Source: Alitta virens (taxonomy: Eukaryota > Annelida > Polychaeta > Phyllodocida > Nereididae). Taken from it: a stretch of DNA of 64,000 nucleotides. The translations under genes and the position numbers were made by a program. Where the stretch lies: assembly GCA_932294295.1 (NCBI GenBank), contig OW028585.1, forward strand, positions 30,426,720-30,490,719. Direction: 5' to 3'. Below the pieces are notes generated by a model. It was not told the DNA's origin. It worked only from the letters and a program-made list of their open reading frames with translations, and made no database searches. Below are positions 57,307 to 64,000 of this stretch, one piece after another. Position 1 is the stretch's first letter. Every line of letters starts with the position of its first letter.

Positions 57307-60081
57307 TCATAGGAACTGCAATAACCAATGAGAAGCAAAGCTGCCGCTGTGAAGCACACCCATGTCATAGATCTTTTTAACTAATATCTTACTGGACGAC
57401 CTCACTCTGCAATGTAAATTAAAACAATTTTTCCGAATAATGCATTTTGGACTGGGAATGTCAGACATGGTGTACATCAGAGAGGCACTGCATCTCATTG
57501 GCAGGTACAAAAATCTTCTAATGCAATTATTATATGATACAAATAATCTTCGCAATTTGTAAGCACAGTAGTTAAGGCATAATGCACAGCAATACATGTT
57601 ACTGCAGAAAGTTTTGTACAAGAAACATTTGACATAATCAGTACATTTGCTAAATCTTTTCCTGAGCATGTTACTTCTACAATACAAGCTTCTAATTTGT
57701 CTGTCTATATCCCTGGCATCAGAGAAAGTTGAAGTGATGATATGGCCAAGATATTTCACTTCACTAACAATTTCAAGTTTCCAGTCATTAATGAAGAACT
57801 CTGGGACAGAGTACTTTGTAGGCCCTTTTTCAATACACATACAAACTGTCTTTTCAACATTATAAACAAGGTCAGCATCTGAACTAAACCTGTGACATAC
57901 ATTTAGCATACTTTGCAGCCCACCAGCCGAGGGTGAAAAAAGCACGACATCATCTGCATACATAATATGATTAATTTTACCACTTCCATAAGAAAGGCCA
58001 CAATGCAGAGATTCTAATTCTATACTCAGGTCATTAACATAAACATTGAATAGAAAAGGGGACAACACACCCCCTTGCCTAACACCATTGGAAACATTAA
58101 AAGTATCTGATGTAACAGCACCCCATCGGACGTACATACTCTGGTTATAGTACGAAAAATCCAATAGTCTGACAATACACTTAGGGATGCCCCTTTCCAG
58201 CAAAACATTCATTAATCGGTTGTGATTGACCCTGTCAAATGCCTTGGAGGCATCAAGGAAACAACAGTAAACAGTACTTCCTGACTTCAAATAAGAATTT
58301 ACCAATTCTTTGAGAACATAAATACACTGATCAGTACTCTGACTTTTTTGAAATCCAAATTGATTTGGTAATGTCCACAGGTAAACATCGATTTTACACA
58401 GAATAATTCTTTCAATGACTTTGGTTAATACATTAGACAGTGCTATCGGTCTGTAATTGTCCTTGGATGTGAGTGACTTACATTTATTCTTGACAATCGG
58501 TACTAACATTGATTGAATCATACTGCTTGGCATAAAGCCATGTACAAGCATACCTGATATAAGAAAGGCAAGAATAACATTTAATCTAGGTGAGGCATAT
58601 TTAAAATGCTCACCTACAAGACTATCAGGTCCCGCAGATTTATTACCAGGTAGACTTTTTATACAATCAGCTACAACCTCAGATGTGACCATCATATTTT
58701 CAGAGTAAGCACAATTATACACACCAGGATTACGATTACCATAGAGATTAAACATTTGATAATAATGATCTCTCCACATCATAACAATATTTCTAGAGCC
58801 GGAAACCTCGTCAATATTGTTAGGTAATGGCACTTTGGCAGAGTTTACATGTTTGACATCTTTCCAAAAAGCATCATAGTGCTTATTGAGCATCTTCTTT
58901 GCTAAGGCATCAGCCTTACATGACTCTTCATTACGTTTACATAGCCGTAAGGCATACTTAAAACGAGCTTTGCATCTTTTCATTAGTTGAAATACTGGTC
59001 CATTTCTTGGTTTGCCAGCATTTACCCACAGCAAAAAGCTCTCTCTGGACGCATCATTCCAGTCTTTCACATAGTCAGTCCAACCAGCTACAACTTTAAA
59101 ATTCTTCTGTTTGGTAGGTCTACTACTGCATTTCAAACATTTAACAACTTCATTATATAAATCTTCTATAGTTCTCAAATGAGTTTCATTTCTGCAATCT
59201 GGATCTTGACAATATATAAAATCACCTAGCTCAATACTGTGCAACAATTCATCAGTCTGCTGATGATACTTAGTAATTTCACTATCAGCCTGCCAATTTG
59301 CACGGCTTGTGGTCCAATGTAATTGGTTCTCCTCTGACACTGAAGGTGAAAGAGAGTAGTCCAAATCTAACACAGTGGGTCTATGGTCTGACCATGTAAG
59401 TCCATAGTCCACAAACATATTTCGAATAAGATCAACAAAGTCTGCTGTACACACACAGTGATCAATCCATGAAGTAGTATCCCAGCAGTCACTGACAAAG
59501 GTAAATGTATCTTGTGTCAGTTTTTCAACATCAGCGCATGAAGTGTCAAGATCAGCTATGAAGCTAGATAGAGTATGCCCAAATGCATCATCTTTACGAG
59601 GGTCACAGTTGAAATCGCCACATATCATAACTCTAGTAGTGTCCATTTCTTCTAGGATATATTGAAGTATTCCAATACATTCCACGAACAAGTCAATATT
59701 GTCACGACAATTATATGGCAAGTAGACATTAATAATACTGTATTTCACATTAGTGACTTTGTCAATGAGATCAAGACCAGCCAGCCAGTCATGACCATAG
59801 TCACAGGGACGGATATTAAAGGTAGAAGTTAAAGCTTGATTCCAGAGAAATGCAACTCCACCTGAATTACGACCAACAGGTAGAGATGATTCATAATCAG
59901 TCTTAGAGACACCAAATGCATCATAGTCAACAAAGGCATTTAAAAGGTGCAGTTCCTGTTTAGCTAACCAAGTTTCTTGGAGAGCCAGTACATGAATAGA
60001 GTTAGTGTTCAAAAAGTATTTTAGCCCTGAGACTGAACGTAGAAATCCACGGCAGTTTAAGTATGCTAGTCGCAGAGCCAT
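57307..60081 (-). CDS. LINE ORF2: endonuclease-reverse transcriptase
   Basis: It has 924 codons. An APE-type endonuclease occupies residues 1-240: LNCRGF (8-13), QETW (35-38), GDFNCDP (155-161), DH (207-208) and SDHRPT (231-236), all the expected catalytic positions. The RT spans about 480-790: AGPDSL (483-488), DNYRPIALSN (541-550), FLDASKAFD (608-616), GVRQGGVLSP (666-675) and YADD (708-711). A Cys/His-rich C-terminal part follows. The protein nicks target DNA and copies the element RNA by target-primed reverse transcription. Its ATG overlaps the ORF1 stop as TAATG. There are no stops or frameshifts. Confidence 0.92.
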   Translation of the reverse strand: MALRLAYLNCRGFLRSVSGLKYFLNTNSIHVLALQETWLAKQELHLLNAFVDYDAFGVSKTDYESSLPVGRNSGGVAFLWNQALTSTFNIRPCDYGHDWLAGLDLIDKVTNVKYSIINVYLPYNCRDNIDLFVECIGILQYILEEMDTTRVMICGDFNCDPRKDDAFGHTLSSFIADLDTSCADVEKLTQDTFTFVSDCWDTTSWIDHCVCTADFVDLIRNMFVDYGLTWSDHRPTVLDLDYSLSPSVSEENQLHWTTSRANWQADSEITKYHQQTDELLHSIELGDFIYCQDPDCRNETHLRTIEDLYNEVVKCLKCSSRPTKQKNFKVVAGWTDYVKDWNDASRESFLLWVNAGKPRNGPVFQLMKRCKARFKYALRLCKRNEESCKADALAKKMLNKHYDAFWKDVKHVNSAKVPLPNNIDEVSGSRNIVMMWRDHYYQMFNLYGNRNPGVYNCAYSENMMVTSEVVADCIKSLPGNKSAGPDSLVGEHFKYASPRLNVILAFLISGMLVHGFMPSSMIQSMLVPIVKNKCKSLTSKDNYRPIALSNVLTKVIERIILCKIDVYLWTLPNQFGFQKSQSTDQCIYVLKELVNSYLKSGSTVYCCFLDASKAFDRVNHNRLMNVLLERGIPKCIVRLLDFSYYNQSMYVRWGAVTSDTFNVSNGVRQGGVLSPFLFNVYVNDLSIELESLHCGLSYGSGKINHIMYADDVVLFSPSAGGLQSMLNVCHRFSSDADLVYNVEKTVCMCIEKGPTKYSVPEFFINDWKLEIVSEVKYLGHIITSTFSDARDIDRQIRSLYCRSNMLRKRFSKCTDYVKCFLYKTFCSNMYCCALCLNYCAYKLRRLFVSYNNCIRRFLYLPMRCSASLMYTMSDIPSPKCIIRKNCFNLHCRVRSSSKILVKKIYDMGVLHSGSFASHWLLQFL

Positions 60082-61409
60082 TATCCGAGTCCAGTGTTAT
60101 TTTCTGCATCAAGGGCGTGAGCAGAGGGCGGGGCCCGCTGCTTGACTTTGTACCATTTGATGAACACTCCTTCATCCCACATATCAGGTCGCAGCAGCAC
60201 GTCGGGGTCTTCACATCTGCCATGAATACGGTATGAAGCATAACCGGGGTACTTCGTCTTCAATTTTTCACATTCAAGATGGTCGATGATTACACCATTC
60301 TGGGACAATTCGGTCATGACATCCTCTGAGGTGGTTGTCTCATCTAGCCTGGAAACAAAGACGCTGGTGTATTTTCCAGCCTTTTTTGGAGCCACTTTCA
60401 GTCTCCCTTGCCTGGATCGGGATCCTATCACGAAGTTCTTCTGCTGCTGGGTACGCCTATCACCCACTCTTTGTTCCTGAGGTCCTTTGCTCTGTTTCAG
60501 TTTCCAGTTAGCAACTGTAGCATGTGTAGGTGACTTCACAGAGGTTTCTGTTTGACGGTTTTCATTCAGGGGATTCTGCACAGCCCCCTCTGTAGATGGT
60601 AAGTCAGTATATCCAGTCCATGGTTGAGGGGGGTTCAGATCATTGGCAACAACCTTGCTGTATAATCTGGGGGACTCGGAAGGACTTTTCATGTTCTCAC
60701 AGAGCTGAGTGACAGTGTTTGTCAGGTAGCGGAGCTGCTCTCTGACTTGTTTCAGTTCTAGTATGGCGGGACAATTTCCTTCGCATGTCGAAGTGTCACC
60801 ATTCATTTTCCTCCGTAGCTCACTGACCTGAGTGGCAAGTGATGCTGCATCCACCCTATCAATGTCTATGGCAGGCATATTATGTAAGTCAGCTGCAACA
60901 AACTTTGGGATAGACCATCCTTTGTTCATACAATTTTGCAGGTCATCATATATATCTCTGGCATAGGCAAAGAAGCGGTTGTCGCCTTTTCTGGTCTTTA
61001 GACGTCCAAGATCGTTCACTTTCTTGTGTAGAAGACTGGCAGATTCATGCAGTGCTTCACCATAGAAATCAGCAACAAGCTTGCATAATTCATCCCGGGG
61101 GATCACAGAGATTTTTGCCACTACATAGCACAGGAGTTCATTCACCACTATATCACCTTTGTTCACCTTGAATCCAAGCTGAGAAGATGCATATTCATCC
61201 TGGCTCCCTGCCAGGTCACTGTCATTTGCAATGCCCTCATCCTGATCATCTAAGTCACTTGCCGAAGTTTCGTCAAATCGTTTGACAGCTGTTTGTTGAC
61301 AATCGACTTGTTTACATCCTGCCTCCGACGAGGCATGCGCAGTGGAGGCCACACTCAATGGCCGCATGGTAACAGGTTTTGTTACTACTTTCTGCCAGCT
61401 AATTAGCAA
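60081..61409 (-). CDS. LINE ORF1: RNA-binding protein
   Basis: It has 442 codons. Residues about 80-170 form a helical domain (VVNELLCYVVAKI to YDDLQNC). The middle is low-complexity and basic (EQRVGDRRTQQQ). Residues 348-427 look like an RRM-type fold: SVFVSRLDETTTSEDV, then LKTKYPGYASYRI, DPDVLLRPDMWDEGVFIKWY, as in ORF1 of several CR1/L2-type elements. It probably binds the element RNA. The start at 61409 is the first ATG of the open frame; a later Met at residue 15 is an alternative. Confidence 0.8.
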   Translation of the reverse strand: MLISWQKVVTKPVTMRPLSVASTAHASSEAGCKQVDCQQTAVKRFDETSASDLDDQDEGIANDSDLAGSQDEYASSQLGFKVNKGDIVVNELLCYVVAKISVIPRDELCKLVADFYGEALHESASLLHKKVNDLGRLKTRKGDNRFFAYARDIYDDLQNCMNKGWSIPKFVAADLHNMPAIDIDRVDAASLATQVSELRRKMNGDTSTCEGNCPAILELKQVREQLRYLTNTVTQLCENMKSPSESPRLYSKVVANDLNPPQPWTGYTDLPSTEGAVQNPLNENRQTETSVKSPTHATVANWKLKQSKGPQEQRVGDRRTQQQKNFVIGSRSRQGRLKVAPKKAGKYTSVFVSRLDETTTSEDVMTELSQNGVIIDHLECEKLKTKYPGYASYRIHGRCEDPDVLLRPDMWDEGVFIKWYKVKQRAPPSAHALDAENNTGLG

Positions 61410-62551
61410 CGTTCTTCTCGTTCATGCTGTACCACTCTGACCAAAAGAATCACTATAAGTTCCTCTATATGGCGATCTCCGATACTGCGTCGTATACTGG
61501 TCATGAAGGGAATTCCGTGCCAAGTTTGGGGAAGCCCTGTTACACCTTCCAGAACTCGCTTCAATTTATATATTTATAAAATGTCCTCATTATACTTCAC
61601 TTTTTCATGAATAATGAGCAGATTTTGTAATCGGCGCCCAGCGCCTAGTGCCCAGCTAGTATGGTCACTTTGGTTGCTTACTGGATAGCTAACTATCCAG
61701 CCACCAGAAATTTGTTGCAAAGTTAAATTATTTACAGAAAAATCACACATAAAAATCTGGGAGCTGGGTATTTAGAATGGTAGCAGAAATTTGGTAGTGT
61801 ATTGACTAAATAGCCTAATCTATTGGCTATTTAATGGTACCAAATATTGGTGATTACTGGATAGCTAATCATCCAACTACCAGAAATTTGTTGACCAAAG
61901 TAAAATCTTTTGCAGAAAACGACACATACAAATCTGGGAGCTGGCTATATAGAATGGTAGGCGAAATTTGGTAAAGTATTTACTAGATAGCCTAAACCAT
62001 TGGTTATTTAATGGTACCAAATATTGGAGCTTACTGGATAGCTAACTATACAGTTAAAAAATATATGTTGAGCAAATTAAAATATTTTGAGAAAACTTTT
62101 CACATAAAAATCTAGGAGTTGGGTACATTGTATAGTACAAAGGTGGCACTCTATTTATGAGATAGCCTAATGCCTTGGCTATTTAATGGTACCAAATATT
62201 GGTGCCTACTATTCCATCAGCTATTCATTGCTAAAAACAATGGTGCATACTTACTTTATAGCTAAGTTTCAAAAAACCAAACATTTCCCCAGATATTTTT
62301 CTGGGAACTGACTGGGAACTAGAACTGGGCTGACTTTACTTTTTTGGGAACTGACTGGTAGCTGACTGGGAACTGGAATCTGGAAACTGACTTTTTTTCA
62401 AAATGACTACTAAACAAAGGTCACTGGAGGGCACCTTTAAACTTATTAAAAACTTTATATACATGTACTTACATTACATCCACGGTGTGCTGAAGAACAG
62501 TTTCTGATACAATTATTGCATCAGACAAACTGCTCTGAGTGTGATCTAATT

Positions 62552-62942
62552 GTGGCCATTTTTTATTTATTTATTTAATATATTTTGACAGCAACACATT
62601 GTCAGCAATACAACTGTTTTTCAAATGGTGCTGTTATAAAAAAGTGATACATAAAAATAAAAATATAGTTAAAAACAAATTATACAATAAATACATAAAT
62701 AGCTAAAAATGTGTAAGTACAAAAGTTTTGACATTCCGTTTAAAATCACAGACATCAGCTAAAACCTTTAAAGAATTAGGAAGGCCATTCCATAAAATAG
62801 CACCATTGTAGTTAAAAGAACATTTCATCACAGAAGCATCAATATATGGCACAATAACATTTTCACTTGAAGAAGACCGTAAGTCGTAAACACTCTCAAT
62901 ATTGATGTGGCGACTCTTGGATTTTTGAAGAAAACCCACAGG
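62552..62942 (-). pseudogene. non-LTR C-terminal fragment, copy 2
   Basis: Duplicate of 36440-36830 with one residue changed in the open part (KSKTRH to KSKSRH). Confidence 0.7.
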
Positions 62943-63951
62943 GTTCCCATGGTCATGGAAAATCCTGGAAGATCTTGGAAAAATTGGTTGTCATTGGAAG
63001 GCATGGAAAAGTCATGGATTTATAGAAATTCTAAAAGGTCATGGAAAAGTCATGGAATTTAATTTCATGATTTCTGTGGGTACCCTGAACCCATGAATAT
63101 AAATTTAGGTCATATTCTGACTACTCACCTGCTGCTGGGGGCTGTAAATGATTCAGACAACTTTCTAGCAGTTTCCGATCATATTGCAAGTGACTCTTAA
63201 ATCAATAGTGCCCTTGAATATGGATAATTTACATGATGTCCTTCGTATTAAAACCATTGTTGATTGGAAATTTACCACAGATTGTTGTCACAATACAATT
63301 AGTCTTTAGGCCCACCGTAACCCCCCCTCTCCCCCTCTTGGGAATTTTCAAGACATATACCATTTTAAAGCTAAGAGTCTGAGGAATACATTTTTGCTTG
63401 TTTGTCATCATATAACCTTAACAATGAGGCAGGAGGGGTACACTACTTCTCGAGACATAAATTTCATCAGCGCGCACTTGAAAAAAGTCATATTGGTTAT
63501 TGTATTGCTTTATGGCCATTTCCATATGTGACTGACAAGTATATACTGCCTACTAAGTAAAACTACACAAAATTGTCATTAAAATGATGGATAACATTGT
63601 ATTATTAACCACATATTAATTGAGAAGAGGACGTGAACAAGAGAGAAATTTCATTTGACTTGTGCGGTCAGAGGAATTTTCCCAAATTTTCACAAAATGC
63701 TGTTACTTTTTTAGCTTCTATTCAACATAATCCTCACATGCTCTCTGCACATGTTGATTTTTTTGTATTGGTTTAGCTCATAAGTATAGGGATACTTCAG
63801 TAATGCTCAAACCACTTTCAGCAAAGAAGTATCGTAGATGGCACAATTATGCGGTACTGATGCTATGGATTGACAAAAAATGCTTTAAAAAGTGTTATCA
63901 AAAATCTTATCTGGTGATGGTTGTGGTGCTGACAAAGGCTTTTTGTTTCAG

Positions 63952-64000
63952 CTGCTAACAAGCTGTAGTTGTAATGATCTCAAATCTGGTGGTGGTGGCG
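63952..64000. repeat. 72-bp repeat array, start of copy 2
   Basis: CTGCTAACAAGCTGTAGTTG and the following bases equal the first unit at 37842. The window ends inside it. Confidence 0.8.

Larger units (their letters stand above)
57182..61674 (-). mobile_element. intact two-ORF non-LTR retrotransposon (CR1/L2/Rex-like)
   Basis: The 4493-bp insertion is defined by comparison with the empty site near 35552. On the minus strand it has a short 5' region (about 265 bp), ORF1, ORF2, a short 3' UTR with AATAAAG and a (CTTGA)n tail (57182-57202). No target-site duplication is apparent; five or so bases (ATTGG) of the empty site seem lost. Both ORFs are open, so it is young and may be mobile. Clade assignment is from motif style only. 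Confidence 0.88.
56868..62406. mobile_element. foldback element, copy 2, split by the LINE
   Basis: The left arm and first core bases (56868-57181) and the remaining core and right arm (61675-62406) reproduce 35236-36294 once the LINE is removed. The LINE joins at GGTACCAAAT on one side and TGCTTACTGG on the other. Confidence 0.75.
53808..64000. repeat. segmental duplication, copy 2 (direct, interrupted)
   Basis: Copy of 32205-37890, split by the LINE at 57182-61674 and cut by the window end at the first 72-bp repeat unit. The left breakpoint falls at AATATGATCACTCCAG, inside what is the core promoter of gene B. Confidence 0.9.

Overview
The window is animal nuclear DNA: spliced genes with long introns and GT-AG junctions, AT-rich unique sequence, and a dense mix of hAT, PIF/Harbinger-like, Gypsy and CR1/L2-like elements, MITEs and satellites. 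The repeat content is typical of a marine invertebrate. I cannot name the phylum from sequence alone.

The host content is a tandem family of small two-Ig-domain surface proteins on the + strand. Gene A (2148-16846, six coding exons, about 260 aa) and gene B (32455-47765, six coding exons, about 269 aa) can be spliced completely by eye. Gene C (from 53894) shows its first two coding exons before the window ends. The shared layout is a start/signal exon, then each Ig-like domain split over two exons, then a last exon with a hydrophilic stalk and a hydrophobic segment that runs to the stop codon. That ending looks like a GPI-anchor signal. Introns between domains are phase 1 and introns inside domains are phase 0. 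Exons 3 and 5 differ between A and B mostly by amino-acid-changing substitutions. This cluster is the best candidate for something undescribed.

Layout. 1-2.0 kb: LTR-like repeat, a LINE tail and a MITE. 2.1-17.1 kb: gene A, whose introns hold a decayed LINE, a complete hAT element (8722-11971, 8-bp target duplication) and two PIF-like MITEs. 17.4-17.9 kb: remnant of a repetitive gene family marked by an HAF(T/S)xSD motif. 18-22 kb: unannotated repeats. 22.4-28.9 kb: minus-strand Gypsy-like block, with pol broken and carrying an in-frame MITE, and a GC-rich C2H2 zinc-finger/coiled-coil ORF on its 3' side. 28.9-30.4 kb: second LTR-like repeat. 32.2-47.9 kb: gene B, with satellites, a foldback element and a longer HAFTGSD-family relic in its introns. 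49.9-53.7 kb: long simple-repeat arrays around a small MITE. 53.8-64 kb: a recent direct copy of 32.2-37.9 kb that carries the start of gene C and is interrupted by an intact two-ORF LINE (57182-61674).

The transposons are independent residents. They matter mainly because shared and unshared insertions date the duplications: a MITE relic is common to A and B, while the LINE is only in C.
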